Source: Morganella morganii H1r (GTDB taxonomy: Bacteria; Pseudomonadota; Gammaproteobacteria; Enterobacterales; Enterobacteriaceae). From it: a stretch of DNA of 64,000 bases. Below the pieces are notes generated by a model. The model was given only the letters and a program-made list of their open reading frames with translations, did not search any database and was not told the origin of the DNA. Position 1 is the stretch's first letter. Every line of letters begins with the position of its first letter. This document shows, piece by piece, positions 9,332 to 18,523 of this stretch. The DNA is taken from NCBI RefSeq assembly GCF_000633515.1, contig NZ_AYMP01000016.1, forward strand, positions 186,001 through 250,000, written 5' to 3'. The position numbers were made by a program, and so were the translations under genes.

Positions 9332-11479
9332 TTAAAAACGGTATGTCACACCGGCAATAAATGACCGGCCCGGCATAGAGGTTCCCAGACTGCCGTTGGA
9401 TTTCGACGGCAGCATAATATACGGGTCTTCATCCAGGGCAAAAAAGACCGGATGCTCATTTTTATCCAGAATATTGTCTATCCGTCCGTACAGCGTCAGT
9501 GACTGGCTGATATCCACATCCGCCTGAAGGTTCCAGACCATAAACGGCGCTTTGCGCATCACATAAGAAGAATAAGGGCGGACATCCGGGATAATACCTT
9601 CCTCTGTTTTATACCACATCGGCCCGCGCAGAATGCCCTGTAACTGAAGGCTCCACGGATAACGGGCATTGGTAAAATAGAGCTCGTTAATAAACGCCGC
9701 CTGGTACTGATACATGCGCTGAACTTTATTACTGTTATTGGTTGCGGTTATTTTGGCGCCTTTATCTTCCATATCGAAATTCCAGCTGCCGTTTAAACGC
9801 ATGACCCAATCCCAGTCTGTCTGCCAGTCAAATACACGGTTAACGGTGGCCCGGCTGTTAATTTCCAGCCCGCGCACCACAATATCATCGTCGCTGTTGG
9901 CGTACTGATAAACATTCGGTGCCAGAACGTTGGTCTGTATTCTGTTCTGTATCGTATTCTGGAACAGGGCAATATCCACGGAGTTCAGGGAATCACCGAG
10001 TGTCGCGCCCACTTCAAACTGACGGTTGCTTTCCGCTTTCAGGGAACTGTTGCCCAGATATTGCGTACCGGACAGCGTAATATAATCCGCCCCCAGCTGT
10101 GTGGCGGTCGGCGCACGGTAACCGGTAGCGACAGAGGATTTCAGGTTCAGCCAGTCATTGACCTGATAGTTGGTACCGAGACTCCAGGTTAACTGATTAT
10201 ATGACGCACTGCCGGTGAACTGATTATCCAGGTTCGGTGTTTTATCGAAATTGGTTTTCCCGTAGGTATAACGCATCCCGCCGCGGATTATCCAGCTGTC
10301 GTCAAATAAACTCTGCCGGTCATCGAAATAAACGGCATACTGGTTTTCAGTCTGGTTATTATCATACGGCGCGGATTGTTTCAGCGGGTTGCCGCTGACA
10401 CTAACCTGATTACGTTCGGAACGCAGACGGCTGTATTCATAATCCACCCCTAATAACAGATCATTCTGCTCATGGAGTTTAATTACCGGCTGGAATTTCA
10501 CGCCATAAATATCCAGCTGACGGCGGTTATGATCACTGCGGGTTTTTGCGGTTAACGGTGATGCCCAGCGGAAATTATCCACGTCCTGCACAAAATAGGC
10601 ATGGCTGTTCATTCTGAAAATACTGTCATCGGTGCCGTTTTTCCAGACCACATCTGCGGAGCGGTTATAACGGGTATCTTTGGCGTAAATATTCCCGGTT
10701 GAGCCCCGGAAACCGCCGTCATAAATACCGTCAGTCCGCAAAGAGACATCGAGCAGGTTACTTTCGTTGATCTGCCAGCCTAAATTGCCGCTTAAGCCAA
10801 AGCGTTCCCAGTTGGTATTTTCCTGTTTGTGGCCGCCTTTCCCGGAATGGTAATCATCACGGCGACCGGCTTCAAACCCGACATAGCCGTAAATATCGCC
10901 GTCATCATTCTGAAAACCATAACCGCCGTAAGTCTGTGCCAGTCCCCAGGATCCGGTTTCCGCTGAAATTTTGCCGCCTTCGTCGGTTAATCCGTTTTTC
11001 AGGAAAATATTAATCACGCCACCCATCGCCTGAGAGCCGTAAATAACCGAAGAAGGGCCCCGGATCACTTCAATCCGGCTGACATCTTTCGGTGATAATT
11101 TGGATAAGTTCGCGGTTCCCGCACGGCGGCCGTTAACTAATACCAGTACCTGTCCGGCAAAATCTTTTCCCTGACCATCCGTTGCGGCACCGCGGATATT
11201 AATGGATGTCTGCCCGGGACTCCATTCACTGAAAAAGCCGACACTGTTCTGTGCCAGTAATTCAGTCAGACTTTCCGCCCGTGAGCGTTCAATCTGATCG
11301 CTGTCGATAACCTGGGTGGTCACGGTGGATTTTCGCTGCTGTTCTTCACGCCCTGACGCGGTCACGATTAATGTGTCACTGTCCGGATCCTGTTTCGCGG
11401 TATTTTCCGCGCCGGCGGTGAATTGTGAATATGACAGGATCAGTGAAACCAGTGCCAGTTTCCTGCTGTTTATTTTCAT
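9332..11479 (-). CDS. TonB-dependent outer-membrane receptor
   Basis: A 715-residue receptor. A signal peptide ending around AGA (residue 24) is followed by a TonB box-like DTLIVTASG at about 33-41, a plug domain (DSDQIERSRAESLTELLA; IEVIRGPSSVIYGSQAMGGVINI near 135-160), and a 22-strand barrel ending in GVTYRF with the terminal Phe required for barrel assembly. It is the first gene of the leftward uptake operon and presumably sets its ligand. Ligand class is not identifiable here. No good Fur box was found upstream, which is odd for an iron receptor. Confidence 0.9.
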   Translation of the reverse strand: MKINSRKLALVSLILSYSQFTAGAENTAKQDPDSDTLIVTASGREEQQRKSTVTTQVIDSDQIERSRAESLTELLAQNSVGFFSEWSPGQTSINIRGAATDGQGKDFAGQVLVLVNGRRAGTANLSKLSPKDVSRIEVIRGPSSVIYGSQAMGGVINIFLKNGLTDEGGKISAETGSWGLAQTYGGYGFQNDDGDIYGYVGFEAGRRDDYHSGKGGHKQENTNWERFGLSGNLGWQINESNLLDVSLRTDGIYDGGFRGSTGNIYAKDTRYNRSADVVWKNGTDDSIFRMNSHAYFVQDVDNFRWASPLTAKTRSDHNRRQLDIYGVKFQPVIKLHEQNDLLLGVDYEYSRLRSERNQVSVSGNPLKQSAPYDNNQTENQYAVYFDDRQSLFDDSWIIRGGMRYTYGKTNFDKTPNLDNQFTGSASYNQLTWSLGTNYQVNDWLNLKSSVATGYRAPTATQLGADYITLSGTQYLGNSSLKAESNRQFEVGATLGDSLNSVDIALFQNTIQNRIQTNVLAPNVYQYANSDDDIVVRGLEINSRATVNRVFDWQTDWDWVMRLNGSWNFDMEDKGAKITATNNSNKVQRMYQYQAAFINELYFTNARYPWSLQLQGILRGPMWYKTEEGIIPDVRPYSSYVMRKAPFMVWNLQADVDISQSLTLYGRIDNILDKNEHPVFFALDEDPYIMLPSKSNGSLGTSMPGRSFIAGVTYRF

Positions 11480-11786
11480 TGTTAAAAACTCATTTTTATA
11501 TAATGCCTGACCAAAACACCGGCTATTACCGGTGAATTTCCCTGAAACAATTTTTCTGAAACAAATAACATCAAGTGTTAATGCGATCCGTTTTCATCTT
11601 AAGAAAACAGGGGAGGCTAAGTCACTAAAAAATATGACTAAAAGTTCGAAACGGGAAAGCGGTCAAGGTAATTGAAAATAAACCGTTATAATCACATGGG
11701 TGAATTATAAAAAAGGTGAGCAGATGTTGAAAATATGCTGCGTTGTTAAAAAGTCAGCGGCACCGGAACGGCACCGCCGGAGATGA
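11480..11786. other. Intergenic region: receptor leader and end of amino-sugar operon
   Basis: No gene seen. It carries the promoter/leader of the TonB receptor (leftward) and the 3' flank of the SIS gene. Visible structure: a hairpin CACCGG (11517-11522)/CCGGTG (11529-11534) and two direct copies of CTGAAACAA at 11542-11550 and 11556-11564. A second inverted repeat, CGGCACCGC (11769-11777)/GCGGTGCCG (11802-11810), spans the end of the SIS gene and may act in termination. Confidence 0.5.
11542..11564. repeat. Tandem CTGAAACAA repeat before the TonB receptor
   Basis: Two identical 9-mers start 14 bases apart, about 65 to 85 bases upstream of the receptor start codon. Possible activator or repressor site; not recognised. 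Confidence 0.5.
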
Positions 11787-12563
11787 TCACAATAAGCGGA
11801 TGCGGTGCCGGAAACGGTCGATAAACTGCTGATTCCAGTCATCGCCGCCGGTAGCGTTGCCGCTTTTCCAGATTGGCGGTTCAATGCCCTGTTGCGCCAG
11901 AAGACTGACAGTTTCGGCTATCAGGGCATTGAGCAGGAACGCATTGGCAAAGGTGGACATGGCTGCCACCTGTTGGGTTATCCCCGTGATCTGCATAACC
12001 GCATCACCGACCTGCACATGAGAATCCAGCACCAGGTCGGCGATATCACACAGATTTTGTCCGCCGGGGTGGCGCGCGGGGTGATCTGCCGGTGTTTCCC
12101 CGGCGTGGGCAACCGACGTTACTGCTATCACCGTCACCCCGCGCTTTTTCGCTTCAAGGGCAATATCAATGACCGAGGCATTAATACCGTAAGCATTGAT
12201 AAGTACCATCACTTCCCCGGCCTGTACCGGGTTGTTATTCATGACAATTCTGCCGAACCCCGGCAGCCGCTCAATCGCCATTGAACGCAGTGCGCCGTTT
12301 GTCAGCAGCGTTCCTTCATCCAGGATCGGGTTAATGTGCATCAATCCCCCGGCACGGAAAAAAACCTCCTGAGGACCGAGGTTGGAATGCCCGCCGGAGG
12401 CCGCCACGTGGATCAGGTTATCCCGTGCTATTTGTTCTGCCAGCAGGACGGCGGCCCGGGGCAGCGTTTCCCGGTTACTGTCCAGCACCGTGTGCAGATG
12501 CGTGGTGATTTTGCCGAGATACTCAGCGGATAACGCCAGCGGATCAGTTGTTGTATTCATCAT
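11787..12563 (-). CDS. SIS-domain sugar-phosphate protein (UPF0309-like)
   Basis: A 258-residue SIS-fold protein. The N-terminal half has the sugar-phosphate-binding IHVAASGGHSNLGPQEVFFRAGG segment (about 51-73) and a second conserved stretch VIAVTSVAHAG near 145. Relatives are sugar-phosphate isomerases or the SIS regulators of amino-sugar metabolism. It begins 2 bases after the NagA-like gene and is last in the six-gene operon. A double ATG lies at the start (12563 or 12560). It may isomerise or bind a phosphorylated amino sugar; the exact reaction is not known. Confidence 0.75.
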   Translation of the reverse strand: MMNTTTDPLALSAEYLGKITTHLHTVLDSNRETLPRAAVLLAEQIARDNLIHVAASGGHSNLGPQEVFFRAGGLMHINPILDEGTLLTNGALRSMAIERLPGFGRIVMNNNPVQAGEVMVLINAYGINASVIDIALEAKKRGVTVIAVTSVAHAGETPADHPARHPGGQNLCDIADLVLDSHVQVGDAVMQITGITQQVAAMSTFANAFLLNALIAETVSLLAQQGIEPPIWKSGNATGGDDWNQQFIDRFRHRIRLL

Positions 12564-12565
12564 CG

Positions 12566-13720
12566 TTATGCGCGGTAAACCGCCTCCCCCTGAAGATAGG
12601 TTTCCAGCACCTGCAATGTGCTGCCCTGTATATCCAGTACCACGATATCCGCCCGTTTTCCGGCGGCGAGTGTGCCTCTGTCGGTCAGCCCGAGGAATGC
12701 AGCCGGGTTTTCAGCGGCGTAATGCCAGGCCTGTTCTGTGTCACTTAGTCCGCTGCGGAGCAGAAAGCTGATGCATTCAAGAGCTGACTGCGCAGAGCCG
12801 GCCAGCAGTTCGTCATTAGCGGCCAGATGCAGGCGGCCTTGTTCCGTCAGTACCACATCACCGCCGATATGGGTGTGATAACGGCCCGGAGCCATACCGC
12901 CGAATGCGGTGGTGTCGCTGGTCAGCAGAATTTTTCCCTGTTTGGCACGTAAAATCACTTTGATCAATGACGGCGGCAGATGAAAACCATCGGTAATAAT
13001 GCCGCTCCATAAACTGTCTTCCGCCAGTTGTGCCCAGATAGGGTTGTGATGACGGTGTATCTGTAATTCACAGCCGTTACCGAGGTGAGTGGACATAGTA
13101 GCCCCCAGTTCTGCAGCACGGCGGATCTGCGCCGGGGTCGCAGCGGTATGGCCGATGGAGACCCGGATGTTGTTATCCGTACAAAAGCGGATGGTGCCGG
13201 CCAGTCCGTCTTCCTGTTCAGGAGAAAGTGTCAGGATCCGCAACAGTCCCTGAGATACACTGTGCCAGCGGCGGACTTTTTCACTATCACAATGCTGCAC
13301 ACAGGCTTTATCGTGTGCACCGCGCGGCCCGCTGACCGGCGAAATAAACGGGCCTTCCAGATGAATACCCGCTGTTGAGGCACGGATACGGGGGTCGGCG
13401 GCACAAAAGGCAGAAAAATCAGCCATCAGTTGAGAAATCGCCTCATCACTGTTGGTGATAACGGTCGGGCACAGGCTGGTTACGCCTTTCTGGTATAGTC
13501 TTTCGTAACTGTGGCGGACATCATCCCGGTGCAGCGGCAGGGTGTTGTAATCGGTTCCCGCATAGCCGTTGACCTGTAAATCCACCAGTCCGGCGGCGAC
13601 ATACGGCAGATTTTCAGGCGCAGCGGTATGCAGCGGCTCAATAGTGGTAATAACACCATGATCTGTTGTGATGGTGACCGGCGTGCCGTTCAGTGTTTTA
13701 GCGCAGATTTGTGTCAGCAT
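12566..13720 (-). CDS. nagA: N-acetylglucosamine-6-phosphate deacetylase-like protein
   Basis: A 384-residue amidohydrolase of the NagA family. Family landmarks are GLVDLQVNGYAGTDYN near residue 45, HLEGPFISPVSGPRGAHD near 120, GHTAA near 191, and the catalytic Asp in LLTSDTTAFGG near 268. Instead of the usual HLYNAM segment it has HLGNGCELQIHRHHNPIW near 212, so it belongs to a divergent subgroup. It removes the N-acetyl group of an N-acetylhexosamine 6-phosphate. It overlaps the NagB-like gene by 7 bases, consistent with sequential reactions. Substrate may differ from GlcNAc-6-P. Confidence 0.85.
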   Translation of the reverse strand: MLTQICAKTLNGTPVTITTDHGVITTIEPLHTAAPENLPYVAAGLVDLQVNGYAGTDYNTLPLHRDDVRHSYERLYQKGVTSLCPTVITNSDEAISQLMADFSAFCAADPRIRASTAGIHLEGPFISPVSGPRGAHDKACVQHCDSEKVRRWHSVSQGLLRILTLSPEQEDGLAGTIRFCTDNNIRVSIGHTAATPAQIRRAAELGATMSTHLGNGCELQIHRHHNPIWAQLAEDSLWSGIITDGFHLPPSLIKVILRAKQGKILLTSDTTAFGGMAPGRYHTHIGGDVVLTEQGRLHLAANDELLAGSAQSALECISFLLRSGLSDTEQAWHYAAENPAAFLGLTDRGTLAAGKRADIVVLDIQGSTLQVLETYLQGEAVYRA

Positions 13721-14490
13721 AAATCCGCTCCTGAATCGGTATCCAGATAAAGAAATGCACTGTTATGGCGGCGCAGAATGGTGGCTGGCAGATCTTCACT
13801 GATCGGATCCCGGATCATCCGGGTGACAGCCTGCCGTTTGGTGGCAGCGGGCACCACACATACCATATGACGGGCGCTGACCAGCGCAGGAATTGTCAGG
13901 GTCAGGGCATACACCGGGACATCATCCGTCCGCGCAAAACAGCCGTCGTTAACCTGCTGCTGACGGCATTGCTCATCCAGTTGCACCCGTTTGACAACCG
14001 CACTGTCACTGAAATCCGCCACCCACGGGTCATTAAAGGCAATATGACCGTTTTCACCAATCCCCAGACACACCAGATCTACCGGTGCGGCGGAAAGCAG
14101 CTTTGCATAGCGGCGGCATTCGGCTTCACTGTCCGTGGCATGCGCCCGGATAAAGTGTGTTGCAGCCGGTTTTACCGCATCAAACAGATGTTCCTGAATA
14201 TAGTGGCTGAAGGCCTGCGGTGCGCCCGGCGGCAGGCCGATATACTCATCCATATGAAATGCTGTGACTTTTGACCAGTCGATTTCCGGGAATGTTTGCA
14301 GATGCTGCAAAAATTCATTCTGAGACGGCGCAGAGGCAAAAATAATACGGACTTCCGGCTGTGATGCCTGACACTGAACAATAATATCGCGGGCTTTTTC
14401 AGCCGCCGCGCGTCCCGTCGCATCACGGTTTGTATAAACAGCATAGTGCAGCAGGTCTTTCTGACCGGCAGTGACAAGAGAATCAGTCAT
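13714..14490 (-). CDS. nagB: Glucosamine-6-phosphate deaminase-like protein
   Basis: A 258-residue NagB/RpiA-fold enzyme. The catalytic HMDEYIGL (near residue 79) and CLGIGENGHIAFNDP (near 135) motifs are present; it converts a hexosamine 6-phosphate to a ketose phosphate and ammonia. The frame is open further upstream, to 14613, but the ATG at 14490 has a good AGAGGAA ribosome site and gives the normal length. That start lies 8 bases inside the end of the ceramidase-like gene. The SAPSQNEFL stretch near residue 53 marks a NagB subgroup distinct from the classic allosteric enzyme. Confidence 0.87.
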   Translation of the reverse strand: MTDSLVTAGQKDLLHYAVYTNRDATGRAAAEKARDIIVQCQASQPEVRIIFASAPSQNEFLQHLQTFPEIDWSKVTAFHMDEYIGLPPGAPQAFSHYIQEHLFDAVKPAATHFIRAHATDSEAECRRYAKLLSAAPVDLVCLGIGENGHIAFNDPWVADFSDSAVVKRVQLDEQCRQQQVNDGCFARTDDVPVYALTLTIPALVSARHMVCVVPAATKRQAVTRMIRDPISEDLPATILRRHNSAFLYLDTDSGADLC

Positions 14491-15781
14491 TATTATGTTC
14501 CTCTGACAGGCGGAATAACGCCTCTGTAAAAAGGTGCTCCGCCTGCGGTGCAAACGGGGCATCAAGATAAAAGTAGTATGCTGAACCGTGCGGCTCATAG
14601 CCGCCTTCGGCAATCTGGCGGGCTGACGGCAGGTAACCGGCCATGCCGTTGCTGTAGCCGATCCCCAGGAAATATTGCCCTTTGGCGCGTAATAATTTCT
14701 GGTAGTGATTCACAACTTCCGCACTGACGGTCAGCAGTTTCAGCTGTGGTGAAAGGTGCAGACAGGTGAGAGTGATGGGTTGTGTTGCCTGCAGCGGGAT
14801 CCCGCGCGCGGTCTGCTTCAGTTTGTAAACCGCCCATTCATGTTCAATCGTGGCCGGCTCATGTTCATCACGGAACTGAATCAGTTGTTCATTATTCATC
14901 ACCGGCTGTAAGGGCAGCGAAACCTGACGCTGCCGGAAATACGGCGGGGCGGTCAGCTGAAAAAGCGGTAAATCAGGCTGCTCCAGCGCATCGAGAAAAA
15001 GGGCGGCCAGCTGTTTTCCGCAGATTTCCATCTGTGCATAATCCCCGCGGTAAAACTGCCCGTCACGGCTCAGGTCAGGGCGCAAATCGCCGCAGAATCC
15101 CTGTAACAGCAGACATACTGCCCCCGGGAAGGCCGTTTCAATTTCATCACAAACCACACCCGGATATTCACCGGAGAGAATATTGTCGCCGGTAATGGTC
15201 GGGTGGCACTGGTTATGCACCAGCACCGCATATACCTGTTGCTTCTCATCCGTAAACCGCACCAGTGTGGCGATAGTATCCGCCGGTTCATCCCGGTTCG
15301 GTGCCATGATGATTTCACCGTTGACCATCAGCCGCCGGTGAACTGCCAGAGGGCAGTCTGACTCCGCAACCTGTGCTGTCACCGGTTTCCCGGCGGCGAG
15401 TGCTGTCTGCAGGCCGGTAATAACCTGTTGTGTGATAAACGCAGTATATTGCCGGTCACATTCACCCAACTGCGGCGAGTGGTTATCTGCTGTCTGCGGC
15501 GCGCAGTGGCTGTGAGTGGCAGTCAGGATCAGAGCCAGTCCGGCCAGTTCCGGGATGTCTGCCAGCGCTGTGCGGATCTGCCGGTCAAGATTGTCCCCGG
15601 CAAACAGAAGTTCAAGACTGACAACGGCATACTGCCGGTTCCAGATAAAGCAGCGGGCATACAGCGGCATACCAATTTGTGTACACGGCTGATGCCGGAA
15701 CGCAAATCCGCCCAATTTCACCGGCAGTGACGGTGTGATATCGGTTTTACTGACGCCGAGGATCATGACGGCAGCCCGCAC
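14483..15781 (-). CDS. Neutral/alkaline ceramidase-type amidase domain protein
   Basis: A 432-residue protein matching the N-terminal catalytic domain of neutral ceramidases. Seen motifs are the start GVSKTDITPSLPVKLGGFAFR, ATHSHCAP near residue 90 (zinc His), VHNQCHPT near 186 with SGEYPGVVCDEIE after it, and LLLQGFCGDLRPD near 220. There is no signal peptide, so it is cytoplasmic, unlike secreted ceramidases. It overlaps both neighbours (19 bases with the epimerase gene, 8 with nagB). In an amino-sugar operon it probably hydrolyses an N-acyl or related bond of the imported compound; this is inference. Confidence 0.8.
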   Translation of the reverse strand: MRAAVMILGVSKTDITPSLPVKLGGFAFRHQPCTQIGMPLYARCFIWNRQYAVVSLELLFAGDNLDRQIRTALADIPELAGLALILTATHSHCAPQTADNHSPQLGECDRQYTAFITQQVITGLQTALAAGKPVTAQVAESDCPLAVHRRLMVNGEIIMAPNRDEPADTIATLVRFTDEKQQVYAVLVHNQCHPTITGDNILSGEYPGVVCDEIETAFPGAVCLLLQGFCGDLRPDLSRDGQFYRGDYAQMEICGKQLAALFLDALEQPDLPLFQLTAPPYFRQRQVSLPLQPVMNNEQLIQFRDEHEPATIEHEWAVYKLKQTARGIPLQATQPITLTCLHLSPQLKLLTVSAEVVNHYQKLLRAKGQYFLGIGYSNGMAGYLPSARQIAEGGYEPHGSAYYFYLDAPFAPQAEHLFTEALFRLSEEHNND

Positions 15782-17049
15782 AGTGAGACAATCAGTTGCA
15801 GATTGCGCATGATATGGAACGGATCTTTTACCGGCAGCGCAACCACCTTGTTCAGCGGCGCACCTTCACGATCACGGATTTGTGTCCATTCCCCCTGTTC
15901 ACGGTTCGGGAAGGTATTCAGCACATAGTCTGCCGTCTGCTGATAGAGGCTGAAAAATTGCGGATCGTCATTCTGTTCTGCCATCAGCAGCAGGGTATAC
16001 AGTGCTTCCGAATGCACCCACCAGATTTTACTGCTCCAGGTGTCCGCTATCAGGGTTTCATACGGATCATCCCCAAGCAGACGTCCGGCAGGCGGAGAGC
16101 CGTCTGCCAGGGTATAACGGAACAGTCCGCCGTATTGATCATCCCAGCCCATATGCCACATCAGTCCTGTAATTTTCGCAATGGCGGACAGATACGTTTC
16201 TGTCTCACCAAGCAGTTGTGCGGCATGGAAACAGAACCACATATTTTCCAGTGTATGCCCCGGTGTTTTATGGCGGGCGAGCAGGGTATCGCGGTGCTCA
16301 GGAATGACTTTCATCTCCAGCGGGATCAGGGTTTCCGGGTCATGAAACTCTGTAAAAATCCGCCCGAGGCTTTGCCGTGTCCGGGTTGTCAGCCGGGAAA
16401 GCGCCGGGTGCTGATAACGAAGGGCATAACGCAGCAGCTCCGTCACCGTTCCCAGCATAATCATTTCATAGGCATAAGGTTCAAACCCCGGCGGGGCGGG
16501 ATACGGTTCACTCCGCACCCGGCCGGATGCCAGCCGCTGACTGACATTGTCATACAGTGCCAGTGCATGTTCAAAATACCCGCTTTCTCCGGAGACAAAG
16601 GCATATTCACACAAGCCGATCACCACAAAGCAATCCGCGTAAAACGAGGTGTCATATTCCCCGCCCGGCTTCATTTCCAGCTTGTTGCCATGGCGATCCA
16701 GTAAAAAAGCGCAATGGCCGTTATCGAGGAAAGCATGGTTCAGCAGGAAATCCGCGGTCTGTTTTGCATGGGCCAGCAGAGGGATGGCATCCCCCTGACA
16801 CAACCCGCTGCGGATGAGCGCCGCCTGACGGCACTCATTCCACAGAAAACGCCCCTGAGACCAGGTAAATTTATTTTCACTCAGCAGCGTGCCCCCGTCA
16901 TTACTGAAGCAGGTAAACACGCCGCCGGACTCCGTATCAACCGCCCGCAGCCAGAACGGCAGGATATTCTGTTCCAGCTCCTGCTGCCATAAGGCGCGGC
17001 ATTGTGCTTTCTGTTGCGCGGTTAATCCCATATCAGTTGCCTCCGTCAC
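15763..17049 (-). CDS. AGE-family (N-acylglucosamine 2-epimerase) protein
   Basis: A 428-residue (alpha/alpha)6-barrel protein. Conserved features are the FTWSQGRFLWNECR block near residue 61, PGHTLENMWFCFHAA near 263 and WWVHSEALYTLLL near 345, all parts of the AGE/RnBP/YihS active-site cleft with catalytic histidines. Family members epimerise N-acetylmannosamine to N-acetylglucosamine or isomerise aldoses and ketoses. It overlaps the symporter gene by 17 bases and the ceramidase-like gene by 19. Placement upstream of NagA and NagB homologues suggests conversion of an imported sugar into a GlcNAc-type intermediate. Confidence 0.85.
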   Translation of the reverse strand: MTEATDMGLTAQQKAQCRALWQQELEQNILPFWLRAVDTESGGVFTCFSNDGGTLLSENKFTWSQGRFLWNECRQAALIRSGLCQGDAIPLLAHAKQTADFLLNHAFLDNGHCAFLLDRHGNKLEMKPGGEYDTSFYADCFVVIGLCEYAFVSGESGYFEHALALYDNVSQRLASGRVRSEPYPAPPGFEPYAYEMIMLGTVTELLRYALRYQHPALSRLTTRTRQSLGRIFTEFHDPETLIPLEMKVIPEHRDTLLARHKTPGHTLENMWFCFHAAQLLGETETYLSAIAKITGLMWHMGWDDQYGGLFRYTLADGSPPAGRLLGDDPYETLIADTWSSKIWWVHSEALYTLLLMAEQNDDPQFFSLYQQTADYVLNTFPNREQGEWTQIRDREGAPLNKVVALPVKDPFHIMRNLQLIVSLCGLPS

Positions 17050-18523
17050 GGCTCAGTTTATGCATCAGGGCATCCACTTCCGGTTTTACCGGATTTTTGC
17101 GCGCCACAATGGCTGCCAGGGTAAAGAACACCAGGGAGCAGAAGACAGGGCCGCCGACCGATAACGCCATTGACGGTGCGGTAACAAACAGTTTGGTGCC
17201 GGCAAAGACCGCCAGACCAATCAGCATAGAGGTAATGGCAATTTTCGGACCGCAATGCTTATAGAACGGCAGTAAACCCAGAACCATCGGAATAGACGCC
17301 GGTCCGATTAATCCGCCGAACCACACCACAATCAGCCCGATAATGCCGCCGAAATGCTCCTGATTCAGTGCCAGGATAATGGTGCAGAGGGTAAAGGTGA
17401 AGGTGACGGTACGCGCCATCCACAACGGGGTTTCGCCGTTGGCTCTTTTCACTTTTTTCGAGATCAGCGGCAGGATATCCCGCGACAGTACAGAGCTGAT
17501 GGCGTTGGCATCAGAGGCCACCATCGACAGTGTGGCGGCAAACATCGACGCGAGGATCACCCCGACAAACCCGGCCGGCAGATATTTCAGTGTCAGCATG
17601 GAGTAGATTTGTGTCTGCTGATCTGCAGGGACATCCGGGATCAGCAGCGGAGCGGCCCACATCGGCGCAAACAGGATCAGCGGCCAGACCAGATAGAGAG
17701 ACGCAGACAGGATCATCGCGCGGCGTGCCTGTTTACCGTCCGGTGAGGCGATAAAGCGGGATGCGAGGTTCCAGGTGCCGCCGTTATAGCTGAGGAAACA
17801 GACAAACGCGAAGCTGGCAAAAAACAGCGGGCTGTACTGGCCGTTAAACCAGTCACTGTTACCGGCAGGCAATCTGTCCCACATATCCAGATAGTTGGTA
17901 CCGATATCCCCGAGCTGAGACTGCACCACGAAGAACATAATGATCCCCGCAGCAATCCCGACCAGGAACTGGAAAAAGTCATTCATGGTATCGGCCCACA
18001 ACCCGCCGACGGTGACATAAATCATCGCCACCACGCCGGAAATCAGCACACCGTAAATCACCGGAATACCGGTAAAACCATAGAACAACACGCCGATCGC
18101 CGCGTATTTCCCGGCAGTATCCAGCAGTTTCAGCAGCACGCCCAGCCAGGCGATCACCTGCTGGGTTTTAATATCATAACGGATTTTCAGATATTCGGTC
18201 GGTGACTGTACCTGCAACGCATCACGCAGCCGCGCCCAGCGGGGAACAATCAGCCACGCACCGAGCAGACAGGCGATAGTCACGTTCAGCGCCCACCAGA
18301 CATACAGGTTAAACCCGGTCGCATAGGCAAGGGCGGCATAACCGGTAAACACCACGCCGGAATAACCGGACACATGATGGGAAATCCCGGCCAGCCACCA
18401 GGGCAGACCACCGCCCGCGACATAAAAATCGTTAGTGCCTTTAACACGACGGTAAGCATTTAAACCGATACCTATCATGATAATGAAGAAAAGTGAGAGT
18501 GTTATCCAGTCCGGCGTTTGCAT
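17033..18523 (-). CDS. Sodium:solute symporter (SSS family)
   Basis: A 496-residue inner-membrane protein with about 13 hydrophobic segments. N-terminal features GGGLPWWLAGISHHVSGYSGVVFTGYAALAYATGF (residues about 36-70) and a later FAATLSMVASDANAISSVLSRDI stretch near 308 are typical of Na+-coupled sugar and sialic acid symporters. It is the first gene of the operon and should import the substrate without phosphorylating it. A ribosome site AAGGAA precedes the ATG. No kinase is encoded in the cluster, so phosphorylation would need an enzyme made elsewhere. Confidence 0.88.
   Translation of the reverse strand: MQTPDWITLSLFFIIMIGIGLNAYRRVKGTNDFYVAGGGLPWWLAGISHHVSGYSGVVFTGYAALAYATGFNLYVWWALNVTIACLLGAWLIVPRWARLRDALQVQSPTEYLKIRYDIKTQQVIAWLGVLLKLLDTAGKYAAIGVLFYGFTGIPVIYGVLISGVVAMIYVTVGGLWADTMNDFFQFLVGIAAGIIMFFVVQSQLGDIGTNYLDMWDRLPAGNSDWFNGQYSPLFFASFAFVCFLSYNGGTWNLASRFIASPDGKQARRAMILSASLYLVWPLILFAPMWAAPLLIPDVPADQQTQIYSMLTLKYLPAGFVGVILASMFAATLSMVASDANAISSVLSRDILPLISKKVKRANGETPLWMARTVTFTFTLCTIILALNQEHFGGIIGLIVVWFGGLIGPASIPMVLGLLPFYKHCGPKIAITSMLIGLAVFAGTKLFVTAPSMALSVGGPVFCSLVFFTLAAIVARKNPVKPEVDALMHKLSRDGGN

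Noticed and set aside
11480-11700. A cobalamin riboswitch before the TonB receptor
   Set aside because: The conserved core elements of the class were looked for and not seen.
15796-16704. A 302-codon rightward frame over the AGE epimerase gene
   Set aside because: Antisense to a gene with full family motifs; the translation has no recognisable domain.
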